Below are positions 51,082-60,647 of a stretch of DNA of 64,000 nt, piece by piece. The DNA is taken from positions 50,469 through 114,468 of the forward strand of contig JAFUNE010000010.1 of NCBI GenBank assembly GCA_017473105.1, read 5' to 3'. The translations under genes and the position numbers were made by a program. Numbering within the stretch: position 1 is the stretch's first letter; the number at the start of each line of letters is the position of its first letter. The DNA comes from Bacilli bacterium. GTDB taxonomy: Bacteria > Bacillota_I > Bacilli_A > RF39 > UBA660. The notes beneath the pieces were generated by a model. That model saw nothing but the letters and a program-made list of their open reading frames with translations, was not told the DNA's origin and ran no database searches.

Positions 51082-52486
51082 GTGAAGTCTCATCAACAGA
51101 TGAATCAAAATATGTTGAAGTAATTTTAATATTACCAAGAGCATCAATAACATCTATTTCATTACCGTTAGTATGATTACTATCAGGATCATAATAATAT
51201 CCATCAAACACATAACTAGAAGGTTCAGTCTTAGCATCAACAGGAGCATGACATACATTTGTAAGTTCTGTTAAAACTGCATCCGAATTAATCTTATTAT
51301 TTGAATGATCATTTAAGTCACAAGAAGAAACATTAAACTTATCAATTTTAGTATAATAACTACCCTTTCTAATGCTAAATCCAACACCATATCTTACACA
51401 AAATTCATCAATTAATTGATTAACTTTTTCTATATTAGAAGAACCAGAAAAGTTATCAAAATCAAAGCAAATCATATTTCCTACTTGAGTAGAATTCTTA
51501 TCGTAAGACGAAGTAGAAGATAAATTAATATTATAACTACTATCCATTACACTTATACCATCATTTATTTCAATAGAAATCAATGATAAACTATCAATAT
51601 AATCACTAGACCTACTTGTATTTTCATAAAAAATATTATGAAATGTTAATTTACCAAAATTATAACCTGTAGTTCTTATTTTATTACTTCCTTGTACAAA
51701 AGTACCAGCAGCAGTTTCAAAATATAAATCTTTTTCCTTTAATAAAGACAAAGTTTTAACATAAATATTTTCTCTAACTCCATTTGTTACATCAGAATAT
51801 CTTAAAGAAGTAGATATTTCTTGTTGTGAGCATTCGCAGCTTGCTGAATAATCAGAACCACTCTTATTAACTTCACATAAACCACTTAAATAAACATCAT
51901 TACCTGATTGCATTTCTTCACAATAAACTTGACTTGAAATACCTCTTGTAGTTGGAGTACTACCAGTACCAAGTAAAAGATTTTTAATAGCCGTAGCATT
52001 TGCAGGAGCACCTGTTGTTTTAAAATAATCAGCTAGACTGATATACTGAGCATTAGTACTATCTTCAGTATATCTAATAACTATATTTTTTAAATAATCA
52101 GTTTTTTTCTTTTTATATTCATCATCTGTTGGATTTAAACCAAGATTAGATAACTTATTTTCATATTGAGATAAATAATAACCCCATGTTTTACTTGTCT
52201 GAACAGGATAAATTTCAATTTTACGTTTTTGATTATTATTTAAAGTAATATCACAATAATCACCATAATATGTACAATCCATATATCGGATTCCACCATT
52301 TTGAGCAAAATCATTATTTATTATCCTCGCTAAAGAAGAACTAAAAACTAAAGCATCTGTATTTTTAGTGGCATCTTCATAAGCATTTCTCAATTTGACT
52401 AAAGAAGCAAGCATTGAAGTAAGAACAACACTTACAAGTATAATACTGACAATAACTTCAATTAATGTAAATCCTTTCTTATTCAT
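51050..52486 (-). CDS. Type IV pilin-like protein with an InlB B-repeat-like C-terminus
   Basis: A 478-residue prepilin. The N-terminus NKKG-FTLIEVIVSIILVS has the type III signal peptide cleaved before Phe, with Glu5, followed by the long hydrophobic helix. The middle is a large polar domain with about ten Cys. The C-terminal ~50 residues (VFDGYYYDPDSN...LYAKWKSR) look like a Listeria-Bacteroides (InlB B) repeat, common in surface proteins. Last of three linked genes (51050, 52495, 53323). Likely exported to the cell surface in a pilus-like structure; no assembly ATPase is in the window. Confidence 0.8.
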   Translation of the reverse strand: MNKKGFTLIEVIVSIILVSVVLTSMLASLVKLRNAYEDATKNTDALVFSSSLARIINNDFAQNGGIRYMDCTYYGDYCDITLNNNQKRKIEIYPVQTSKTWGYYLSQYENKLSNLGLNPTDDEYKKKKTDYLKNIVIRYTEDSTNAQYISLADYFKTTGAPANATAIKNLLLGTGSTPTTRGISSQVYCEEMQSGNDVYLSGLCEVNKSGSDYSASCECSQQEISTSLRYSDVTNGVRENIYVKTLSLLKEKDLYFETAAGTFVQGSNKIRTTGYNFGKLTFHNIFYENTSRSSDYIDSLSLISIEINDGISVMDSSYNINLSSTSSYDKNSTQVGNMICFDFDNFSGSSNIEKVNQLIDEFCVRYGVGFSIRKGSYYTKIDKFNVSSCDLNDHSNNKINSDAVLTELTNVCHAPVDAKTEPSSYVFDGYYYDPDSNHTNGNEIDVIDALGNIKITSTYFDSSVDETSPRLYAKWKSR

Positions 52487-52494
52487 AACTCCTC

Positions 52495-53313
52495 CTATAA
52501 TTCAATTGAAGCATAATAATAATCTTCATTTCTATAAAATACACCTATCATATATTGTACAGGTTCTTCACATTTAAAATTTGGATCACTATCATCATGC
52601 AAACCTTGTTTAACAACGCGTCTTACTTTACAATTACCATTTGCATCTCTTACACACATACAAACACCAGGGGTTTCTACAATACAATCATCTAAATTAT
52701 CACTAACAACATTTTCAAATTGAACATAAACATTTTCTGTATGACATTTTTTTAACGATTTCATATACTCAATAGTACCATTATCAATATATTTTGTTGC
52801 TTCATCTTGTTTTAAAGTATGAGCAATATCTTTAACAATATATAATTTATTCAATTGCATTTGTTCAAAAACAACTGAACAGTTCCCTTCACCAGTAACT
52901 TTTTTATCAAAACTACTTGAATTAACATTTGTAGTACCATTAGTATTACCAAATATATTACAATAAGTTTCTATTGCATCACGATGAGCACTAGGAGTAA
53001 GTTCTTGACATTTTGAAGTACAGTCATCATTTGGAATATCAAATTTTAAAATACCTAATTTTTCATAATCATTAGCACCACTACTCGTATTAATTACTAA
53101 TTGATCAACAATTTTTTGATAATTATCTTTTTGAGTAGTACCTAAATTAGTAATAGCATAAAGTAAATATTTATCAGAAATTCTATCATAATATTGTTTT
53201 TCATATGATTTAGTAGTAACCAATGTATAACTTGCAAGCATTGTAGTTAAAGCAACTGTTACAAGCATTAAAATAATAATTGTTTCTAAAAAAACAAAAC
53301 CTTTTTTTCTCAT
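52495..53313 (-). CDS. Pseudopilin-like protein
   Basis: A 272-residue protein starting MRKKG-FVFLETIIILMLVTV: a prepilin peptidase site (G-F) with Glu at +5 and a following 20-residue hydrophobic helix. The exported part has ~12 Cys (CTSKCQE, CYC/CMCVRD and others), suggesting disulphides. It lies 8 bases before the downstream pilin gene. Its beginning is similar to that gene (KKGF-x-x-[IL]E-x-I-x-x-I-x-L-V) but the rest is unrelated. Confidence 0.78.
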   Translation of the reverse strand: MRKKGFVFLETIIILMLVTVALTTMLASYTLVTTKSYEKQYYDRISDKYLLYAITNLGTTQKDNYQKIVDQLVINTSSGANDYEKLGILKFDIPNDDCTSKCQELTPSAHRDAIETYCNIFGNTNGTTNVNSSSFDKKVTGEGNCSVVFEQMQLNKLYIVKDIAHTLKQDEATKYIDNGTIEYMKSLKKCHTENVYVQFENVVSDNLDDCIVETPGVCMCVRDANGNCKVRRVVKQGLHDDSDPNFKCEEPVQYMIGVFYRNEDYYYASIEL

Positions 53314-53322
53314 AACTCACCC

Positions 53323-54675
53323 CTAATTAAGCATATATGGTTCATCAGCTAAACCAGAACCATAACTAACTCCAACTTCTGATTCTATAGAAATAACAGG
53401 TCTAATCCCAAGTTGAGTATTAACATCTGTAGGAACAACTTTACCATTGCCATCAACACTATAAACTTTAGCAGTTCCATCAAAACTTGAAGGAGACATT
53501 GTCCAATAACCTGAACCTGATTTCAAAAAATATCCATCGTTATTTTCACTTAAAGAACCACCAGCCATAATAATTTCTGAAGCTGTTGGAAGAGCAACCG
53601 CAAAATTTAAATTTGTTACATCATCAGAACCACCGGCATAACCATCATCTAACATATATTTATCATAAAATTTTGGACAAATATAAGTAACCATATCTTT
53701 TTGTGTTTTATATCCATAATTTGTACTTTTTGTTGAATAACCACAAGGTTTTTCATCAGGTATAGTTGAAACCTCAACACATTCATATTGTCTATCATTA
53801 CAATAAACAACATCTTCAACTTCTTCATATCTTGATGCTAAAAGAATATCATCAGTAGAAGTTCCAGTATCTACTCCGCCAGCATCATACCCATATCCAA
53901 ATTCTGTATACTTATATAATGAAGTATTTCTAAAATAAAAATCTTCAACAGCTGACTTAATATCACTATTATTTTGAGTATCATAATGAGTAGCATCAAA
54001 ACTAGTAGAACCAGCAGTACCATATGTATAACCTACATAAGCATTATCATTATTATTTCTATTGTATTGTCCCCTATAATCAGCAACAGTATTATATGTA
54101 TTTCCTTCTACATAATTATTTATAGTATTATTAGTGCCATCACACTTACCATCATTATAAATACCATTATATAAAAGTTTAATACTTCCATTTTCTGTCG
54201 TTCTAAGTACTAGCCAACACATCTGTTTTACTGTAGCATCATCTATTTCATTACCAATTCTTTTAAATTGATAACCAAAAACAACATTATTATTTTCAAC
54301 ATTTCCTCTGAAAAAATAGATTTTACCACCAAATCCATTATTATCTTCATCAGTATATTTTGGTTCTTCAGTTTCATCTAGTCCATTTTCATCAATATAA
54401 AAAAGACCTCTTCCATTATTTAAAGCAGAACCAGAAATTTTATCCCATTCAATTCTACTTGTTTCAAGAGCAACATTATCTCTTAAAATCGCAGTAAGTA
54501 AACTTGTTTTAGTATTCTTAGTAATACCAATATCCTCTGCTACTTGTTCATCCAAAGCTTCTATATAAGTATTTTTTTGTAAATACAAATTTATAATAGA
54601 AACCATTAGAAATAAATATATTACAAGGAAAGAATAAACTAAAGCAGTAGAAATAAATCCATTTTTATTTTCCAT
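53323..54675 (-). CDS. Pilin-like anchored protein with DUF6273-like C-terminal domain
   Basis: A 450-residue protein starting MENKNGFISTALVYSFLVIY: a G-F junction and a long hydrophobic helix, as in its two neighbours, but without a clear Glu at +5. The exported part ends with GYWTMSPSSFDG, GIRPVISIE and PYMLN, the same C-terminal domain as the 33929 protein. First gene of the three-gene locus, with SD AAGGAG. It could be the tip or adhesin-like component of the presumed pilus (inference). Confidence 0.78.
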   Translation of the reverse strand: MENKNGFISTALVYSFLVIYLFLMVSIINLYLQKNTYIEALDEQVAEDIGITKNTKTSLLTAILRDNVALETSRIEWDKISGSALNNGRGLFYIDENGLDETEEPKYTDEDNNGFGGKIYFFRGNVENNNVVFGYQFKRIGNEIDDATVKQMCWLVLRTTENGSIKLLYNGIYNDGKCDGTNNTINNYVEGNTYNTVADYRGQYNRNNNDNAYVGYTYGTAGSTSFDATHYDTQNNSDIKSAVEDFYFRNTSLYKYTEFGYGYDAGGVDTGTSTDDILLASRYEEVEDVVYCNDRQYECVEVSTIPDEKPCGYSTKSTNYGYKTQKDMVTYICPKFYDKYMLDDGYAGGSDDVTNLNFAVALPTASEIIMAGGSLSENNDGYFLKSGSGYWTMSPSSFDGTAKVYSVDGNGKVVPTDVNTQLGIRPVISIESEVGVSYGSGLADEPYMLN

Positions 54676-54726
54676 ATTAAAAACTCCTTATTATGAAATA
54701 ATTATACAACAAATAAAAATAAAAAT

Positions 54727-55554
54727 CTACACTTGTAAATTATTATTTTTATTAATAAATTTTAATGTTTTATAAATATATTTAAAAATATAATTTATAT
54801 TTATACAATCATTAAACTCATCATTATATATTTCAATTTTAGGAGTTATGCTAATAAGAACATAAAATAATAATTTCTCATTATCATTAAGAGCAAATAT
54901 ATTATTATATTCATTAAATAACAAATCAAAATTTAAATTATTAAATTCTTTTTTATATAATATATATAAATCAAGAACAGGAGTATCCACCATTGCCCTA
55001 TCAAAACTAATTAAATAAGGTTTATCAGAAAAAATAAAATGATCAAGAGATAAATTATTATGAACAACACAAACTCTATCACTCAAATTATTTTCAACAC
55101 TTTTAAACCATTTTTCAAGACTACTAGAAGCAAAATCAAGAGATTGAACTATAATACTATAATTTCTAGCAATTAAATAACTAGAAGGCTTCATATACTT
55201 TTCAAACTCAATAGATTCAATCATATTATCATAGTATTCTTTTAAATAATTAATGTTACCAAGTATCAAATCATATATGTTTTTATATTTAGAAGAATCA
55301 ACATCTATATATTTTTGAGTCTTATCATGCATTAAAGCAACAACATTTATAAAATCAATACCACGAATTCTCTCAAAACAATTTTTACACTTTAATAATT
55401 CATATCTAATATACTCTTCATCATAAGAAAGAATATTACAATAATTATCAAAACCACACATATCAAATATAGAATAAATTTCTAAAACATTTTGATTATA
55501 TTTTTTTAAAACACAATCATCACATAAAATAACATTATTTTTATATTTACTCAT
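54727..55554 (-). CDS. ysxE: YsxE/CotS-family spore coat kinase-like protein
   Basis: A 275-residue aminoglycoside-phosphotransferase-like protein. The catalytic loop reads VCVVHNNLSLDHFIF (H-N-x-x-x-x-H instead of H-x-D), and the metal-binding D-x-D is SFDRA. N-terminal CxxC-like Cys pairs (LCDDC, CKNC) are unusual. Spore coat members of this family (YsxE, CotS, CotI) bind the coat. Its start overlaps the SpoVID-like gene by 8 bases, the Bacillus spoVID-ysxE arrangement, which strengthens the call. Confidence 0.8.
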   Translation of the reverse strand: MSKYKNNVILCDDCVLKKYNQNVLEIYSIFDMCGFDNYCNILSYDEEYIRYELLKCKNCFERIRGIDFINVVALMHDKTQKYIDVDSSKYKNIYDLILGNINYLKEYYDNMIESIEFEKYMKPSSYLIARNYSIIVQSLDFASSSLEKWFKSVENNLSDRVCVVHNNLSLDHFIFSDKPYLISFDRAMVDTPVLDLYILYKKEFNNLNFDLLFNEYNNIFALNDNEKLLFYVLISITPKIEIYNDEFNDCININYIFKYIYKTLKFINKNNNLQV

Positions 55555-56218
55555 TTACATAAGGAATAACAAGTTTATCACCAATATTTATATTAGAAAT
55601 ATCATTATATTCTTTAATGTCATTTATATTAACATTATATTTATTACAAATACTATCAATCGTATCATTTTGTCTAACAATATATACTTTATATTTATAA
55701 TATTTTTTATCTTCATTAATTATATTATTAGTAATATTATTTATTTCTATATCATTATCTTTAATTTCAATATCCTTATTCTCTATTTCAATCTCATTAT
55801 CTTTTATTTCAATATTATTATCTATATCAATAAATTCAATATCATTAACTACATCATCCTTTTTCTCAAAAAACTCCTCCATATTAAACACTTCTTCTTT
55901 CATTTCCTCACACGACAATAAAAGTTCAATATTAACACTTAAAACATCTTTATTAAATTTATATTTAAAGTCATCAATCTCTATTTTTAAAGACTCTTCT
56001 TTTATTTTTTTACTAAGAGCTATTGAAAACGGAATAGTATACAAAAACTCTTCATAATTAACACTAGCTTCAGTCATTTTATAACTACCACTAACTTCAA
56101 CAAATCCTTCAACAATATCATTATTAATTTTGTAATCATGTTCTAAAGAAATACTAGTAATCTCACCAATTCGTGTTTTAAAAATAATATCCTTTTTCAA
56201 AGGAATAATTTCATTCAT
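55547..56218 (-). CDS. spoVID: SpoVID-like spore coat morphogenetic protein with LysM domain
   Basis: A 223-residue protein. The start is the ATG at 56218 (MNEIIPLKKDIIF) after AAAGGAG; a GTG at 56233 overlaps the SD. N-terminal ~100 residues: beta-rich domain with GFVEVSGSYKMTEAS, like the SpoVID/SipL N-terminus. Then an acidic low-complexity stretch made of D/N-I-E-I-x-x repeats (~140-175), and a C-terminal LysM (VYIVRQNDTIDSICNKYNV...GDKLVIP). It would link coat layers to the forespore. Coupled to ysxE; downstream of lon, as in Bacillus. Confidence 0.85.
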   Translation of the reverse strand: MNEIIPLKKDIIFKTRIGEITSISLEHDYKINNDIVEGFVEVSGSYKMTEASVNYEEFLYTIPFSIALSKKIKEESLKIEIDDFKYKFNKDVLSVNIELLLSCEEMKEEVFNMEEFFEKKDDVVNDIEFIDIDNNIEIKDNEIEIENKDIEIKDNDIEINNITNNIINEDKKYYKYKVYIVRQNDTIDSICNKYNVNINDIKEYNDISNINIGDKLVIPYVNE

Positions 56219-56244
56219 ATATTCTCCTTTCACTTAAATATATG

Positions 56245-56274
56245 AAAAAAAATATTCTTTATGAGAATATTTTT
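56245..56274 (-). terminator. Terminator after lon
   Basis: Stem AAATATTCT / AGAATATTT with a 4-base loop and T run on the minus strand. Confidence 0.85.
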
Positions 56275-58591
56275 AATCAAAAATCATTTCATATATTTCT
56301 TTATAATCATTAACAGCAATATAATTAATATTATCAGTTAAATCTTTATCTATATATGAAATCTCACTAATATTATTACTTGGTATAAATAACTTTGAAA
56401 TACCATTTTTAACACAAGCAATACTTTTTTCTTTAATACCAGATACCATTAATACTTCACCCTTAAGAGTTATTTCTCCAGTCATTGAAATACTACCATT
56501 AATAACTTTATTTTTAATTAAAGATAAAATTGCACTAGTAATAGCAACACCAGCACTAGGTCCATCTTTATTTGTAGCATTCTCGGTAAAATGAACATGA
56601 ATATCACGATTAGAAAAATAATTTTCATCTATTCCAAAATACTTATAATTACTTTTTATATAACTAATTGAAACATTAATACTTTCTTTCAAAACATCAC
56701 TCAAAGATCCAGTACAAATTACTTTACCATTTCCACTAAAAGAAGAAACTTCTATATTTAAAGAAATACCACCTACACTACTACAAGCAACACATTTTAT
56801 AACACCAGGATAAATAACTTCATCATTATTAAGATGAGCATATAACGGATTTTCTAAATAATTTATTAAATCACTTTCACGAACTCTAACACTAACTATT
56901 TTACGTGATGTTTTTATATGAGAAGTAATAATTTTACGAACAATTTTATTTATACATCTCTCAAGTTCACGAACACCATTTTCATTAGTATAATATTTTA
57001 TAATTTTATCAATTGAATCACTCTCAAACTTAATAACACTTTTACTCAAATTATGCATTTTTAATATATTTGGAATCAAATAATTTTCACAAATATATTT
57101 TTTTTCATTAAATGAGTAACCAGTTAAATTAATAATTTCAAGCCTATCAAGCAAAGCACTTGGTATACTACTAATATCATTGGCTGTTAAAATAAATAAA
57201 ACCTGGCTTAAATCAACTTCTTCATCTATATAATTATCAATAAACTTAGTGTTTTGACTAACATCAAGTATATCAAGAAGAGTACTAGCAGGATCTCCTT
57301 TATAATCCTTCTTTAATTTATCAACTTCATCAAGTAAAAATACAGGATTCATACTACCACATTTTATCAATGAAGAAATTATTCTACCAGGGCTAGATCC
57401 AATATATGCTCGTCTATGACCAACGAGATCAGAAGAATCACTCATCCCACCAAGTGAAATTTTAACAAAGTTTCTATTAAGTGCATGAGCAATTGATGAA
57501 GCAAACGTTGTCTTTCCAACACCAGGAGGACCAACTAAACAAATAATCGGAGTATTAACATCATCACTAATAGATTTAACAGCAATATATTCAATAATTC
57601 TATCTTTAGCACTTTTAAACGAATAATGAGAAGCATTTAATCTCTTTTCAATTTTTAATAAATCTTTTTCATCTTTTGTTATTTTTCCCCAAGGAATATC
57701 AAGTAAATATTCAATATAATTTCTTATAACACTAAAGTCAGGACTCATTTCACTTGTAGAATCAAGCCTATGAATTTCTTTTAATATTTTATTTTTTATT
57801 CTAACAGGTAAATTAACATTGTTAACTCTGTCCTTTAAACCAACAATATCATCTTCTCTATTTAAAGAGTCCCCAAGCTCATCTTTAATGATTTTTAATT
57901 TTTCTTTTAAAAAATATTCTTTTTGTTCATTATCAAGATTAGTTTTAATTTTAGAATCTATATTACTTTCCAAATCAAGAACAGCATTTTCAATCGCAAT
58001 TTCACGTATTAAAGTTTTGCTTCTACTAATAGAAGAAACATCAGTCATCAATCCAAGTTTTTTCTCAAAAGATAAATCAAGAAAACCACCTATTAAATCA
58101 GTTAACTTATCAAGAGAATTACTATCTTTTAATTCACTCATAATAGAATTACTAACATAAGGATTTTTATCAATATATTTTTCAAGTTCTAAAGTAAGCT
58201 TTCTATTATAAGCAATTTGCTCTACTTCATCATCAACATCATCTATACTAGTTATAATACTATCAAGAATATCTTTATCACTAGAATAATTTACATAATC
58301 TAATATATTTACCCTATATAAACCACTTATTATTAATCTAATATTTCCATTTGGCAAATCAATATTACTCTTAATCTTACCAACAACACCAACTCTAGGT
58401 AAATCAGAAGTATCAGGATTCTCTTCAAGTGAATTTAAAGGACAAACAACAAGAACCTCACCATCATGATAAAGTCTTGATATCTCTACTACTTTTTTAC
58501 TAATCTCATTTTTAATTTCAATCCTAATGTCTTGAAAAGGAAGCAAAACTAAATTCTTTAGTAAAATAACAGGTAAATTACTCTTAATCAT
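56273..58591 (-). CDS. lon: ATP-dependent protease Lon
   Basis: A 772-residue cytosolic AAA+ serine protease of the LonA type. N-terminal substrate domain (LPVILLKNLVLLPFQ start), then Walker A LVGPPGVGKTTFAS, Walker B FLLDEVDK, sensor region LFILTAND, and the C-terminal protease domain with DGPSAGVAIT (catalytic Ser) and GIKEKSIACVKNG (catalytic Lys). SD AAAGGAGG. Own terminator. It degrades misfolded and regulatory proteins. Confidence 0.96.
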   Translation of the reverse strand: MIKSNLPVILLKNLVLLPFQDIRIEIKNEISKKVVEISRLYHDGEVLVVCPLNSLEENPDTSDLPRVGVVGKIKSNIDLPNGNIRLIISGLYRVNILDYVNYSSDKDILDSIITSIDDVDDEVEQIAYNRKLTLELEKYIDKNPYVSNSIMSELKDSNSLDKLTDLIGGFLDLSFEKKLGLMTDVSSISRSKTLIREIAIENAVLDLESNIDSKIKTNLDNEQKEYFLKEKLKIIKDELGDSLNREDDIVGLKDRVNNVNLPVRIKNKILKEIHRLDSTSEMSPDFSVIRNYIEYLLDIPWGKITKDEKDLLKIEKRLNASHYSFKSAKDRIIEYIAVKSISDDVNTPIICLVGPPGVGKTTFASSIAHALNRNFVKISLGGMSDSSDLVGHRRAYIGSSPGRIISSLIKCGSMNPVFLLDEVDKLKKDYKGDPASTLLDILDVSQNTKFIDNYIDEEVDLSQVLFILTANDISSIPSALLDRLEIINLTGYSFNEKKYICENYLIPNILKMHNLSKSVIKFESDSIDKIIKYYTNENGVRELERCINKIVRKIITSHIKTSRKIVSVRVRESDLINYLENPLYAHLNNDEVIYPGVIKCVACSSVGGISLNIEVSSFSGNGKVICTGSLSDVLKESINVSISYIKSNYKYFGIDENYFSNRDIHVHFTENATNKDGPSAGVAITSAILSLIKNKVINGSISMTGEITLKGEVLMVSGIKEKSIACVKNGISKLFIPSNNISEISYIDKDLTDNINYIAVNDYKEIYEMIFD

Positions 58592-58649
58592 GTCTAGCCT
58601 CCTTTATATATAAGTATTTATTATAAAAAGAAAAAATTAAAACATCAAT

Positions 58650-58681
58650 AAAAAAAGATGAAAAAATATTTTTTTTCATCT
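58650..58681 (-). terminator. Terminator after ldh
   Basis: Stem AGATGAAAAAA / TTTTTTCATCT with a 4-base loop and a long T run on the minus strand. Confidence 0.88.
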
Positions 58682-58687
58682 AAATAT

Positions 58688-59644
58688 CTATTTTTTTCTT
58701 AAAATAGGTTTAATACTCTCTTCAATATTTTCTTTTAATATTTCACAACTTTGATTAAATTTACTTTGGTCTTCTTCATTTAAATAAAGTTTTATTATTT
58801 CTTTTATCCCATTTTTATTTATAACTGCTGGAACTCCAATATACATACCTTCTTGACCATATTCATTTTCTTGATAAGCAGATACAGTTAATATTGAATT
58901 TTCATCATTAACTATTGCACTTACCAATCTTTTTAATGACATCCCTATTGCATAATATGTCGCTTTTTTCTTAGCAATAATTTCATAAGCAGCTTGCCAT
59001 ACAGCATCATGTATTGCTTTTATTTCCTCTTCTGAACACCCCTTTTCCTTAGCATATTCCATTAGTTTTTTACATCCAATATAGCAATGTTCCCATGGAA
59101 CAAGTGAAGAATCTCCATGTTCACCTAAAATATACGCATGTATACTTTTACTAGAAACTTCAAAATATTCAGCAAGTAATTGTTTTAAACGAGCAGTATC
59201 AAGTATCGTACCAGAACCAATAACCTTTGACTTATCTAATCCAGATGTTTCATATACTACATATGACATCGTATCAACTGGATTTGAAGCAATTACAAAT
59301 ATTCCATTAAAACCACTATCCATTACATTTTCAGTAATTGATTTCATAATCTTAGCATTTTCAATAGTTAAATCCAATCTAGATTGACCAGGTTTTTGCG
59401 CAAGCCCTGCTGTTATTACTACAACATCAGCATCCTTACAATCATAATACTCTCCTGCTCTAATTTTTATTTTATCAGGGGCATAAGGTAATCCATGATT
59501 CAAATCCATTTCCTCCCCTACAGTTTTATCTTTGTCAACATCAATAAGTACTAATTCATCTATACCACCTTGATTTAAAAATGAATAAGCCATACTCATA
59601 CCAACAAAACCAGTACCAATAAGTACTACTTTTTTTGTGTCCAT
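58688..59644 (-). CDS. ldh: L-lactate dehydrogenase
   Basis: A 318-residue NAD-dependent enzyme reducing pyruvate to lactate. The start is the ATG at 59644 (MDTKKVVLIGTGFVG), after GGAAGGAG; the longer open frame upstream has no SD. Motifs: IGTGFVGMS (NAD), ITAGLAQKPGQSRLDL (mobile loop with Gln and Arg; Gln at the specificity position favours lactate over malate), ASNPVDTM, and ILGEHGDSS (catalytic His). Fits fermentative metabolism. Confidence 0.95.
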   Translation of the reverse strand: MDTKKVVLIGTGFVGMSMAYSFLNQGGIDELVLIDVDKDKTVGEEMDLNHGLPYAPDKIKIRAGEYYDCKDADVVVITAGLAQKPGQSRLDLTIENAKIMKSITENVMDSGFNGIFVIASNPVDTMSYVVYETSGLDKSKVIGSGTILDTARLKQLLAEYFEVSSKSIHAYILGEHGDSSLVPWEHCYIGCKKLMEYAKEKGCSEEEIKAIHDAVWQAAYEIIAKKKATYYAIGMSLKRLVSAIVNDENSILTVSAYQENEYGQEGMYIGVPAVINKNGIKEIIKLYLNEEDQSKFNQSCEILKENIEESIKPILRKK

Positions 59645-59702
59645 AACATCACTCCTTCCACTATCCATATAACTATAACATAACAAAATTATTTTATCAA
59701 AT

Positions 59703-59727
59703 AAAAAAGCATAACACATGTTATGCT
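59703..59727 (-). terminator. Terminator after rbgA
   Basis: 9-bp stem AGCATAACA / TGTTATGCT with a 2-base centre, then T run on the minus strand; overlaps the rbgA stop. Confidence 0.88.
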
Positions 59728-60581
59728 CTATCAAAAGTAATACCTTTTATTTTTTCTTGTTTAATTGCATTAGTTATAAGTAAACTAACTCTTTCATAAT
59801 CAACTTCTCCTCTAATAGGAACATTCTTCTTCTTAGAAATTTTTTCAAAGCATTCTTCTATTTCTTCATCAATATACTCCTCTATACCAAATTCATTCAT
59901 TAAAATAGAAGGATAAAATTTACTAAGTAATTTAAGAATATGTATTGCTACAGTTTCTATAGTAAGAATTTCTTCTTTAATTATTGTCATACTAGCAACA
60001 TTTAAAGCACAAAATTGATCTTCAAACTTAGGCCATAATATACCAGGAGTATCAACCAAATCCATAAATTCATTTATCTTAATAGTACTAAGTTGTTTTG
60101 TAACACCAGGCTTATTACCAACACCAACTATATTTTTACCAACAAGTCTATTAATTAAAGTACTCTTCCCTACATTAGGAACACCAACTACTAAACACTT
60201 AGCTTTTTTAGGAAGAAGCCCTTTATTAGCTCTTTTCTTGTTAAACTCAGTCATTAAATTTTTAACTTCATTAATAACTTTTTTATAATCATTAGAATTT
60301 TTAGAATCACAAGTTACACAAATGCTACCTTCTCTTTTATATTTTTCAATCCATTTACCAGTTTCATCTTTATCACAAAGATCATATTTGTTAAATACAA
60401 TTATATTTTGTTTATCACGAGTTAATTTTTTTAAATCTGGTATTCTAGAAGAATATGGTATTCTTGAATCAATAACCTCAATAACAACATCTACCATAGA
60501 TATTATCTCAGCTATTTGCTTCTTAGTCTTAGCCATATGACCAGGATACCACTGTATTATTTTACCTTTATTTTCATCCAT
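59721..60581 (-). CDS. rbgA: Ribosome biogenesis GTPase RbgA (YlqF)
   Basis: A 286-residue circularly permuted GTPase needed for late 50S assembly. The start is the ATG at 60581 (MDENKGKIIQWYPGHMAK) after AAGGAAGTG. Motif order is G4 (FNKYDL), G5, G1 (GVPNVGKST), G2 (GVTKQ), G3 (DTPG), as expected for the permuted family. C-terminal ~90 residues are the helical RNA-binding domain. A copy of its first ~11 codons and leader recurs at 62284-62360. Confidence 0.96.
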   Translation of the reverse strand: MDENKGKIIQWYPGHMAKTKKQIAEIISMVDVVIEVIDSRIPYSSRIPDLKKLTRDKQNIIVFNKYDLCDKDETGKWIEKYKREGSICVTCDSKNSNDYKKVINEVKNLMTEFNKKRANKGLLPKKAKCLVVGVPNVGKSTLINRLVGKNIVGVGNKPGVTKQLSTIKINEFMDLVDTPGILWPKFEDQFCALNVASMTIIKEEILTIETVAIHILKLLSKFYPSILMNEFGIEEYIDEEIEECFEKISKKKNVPIRGEVDYERVSLLITNAIKQEKIKGITFDRA

Positions 60582-60647
60582 TTTTATCACTTCCTTTTTC
60601 AAGACTCGAACACATATTATTATAACATAAAAAATAAGTTTATTACA

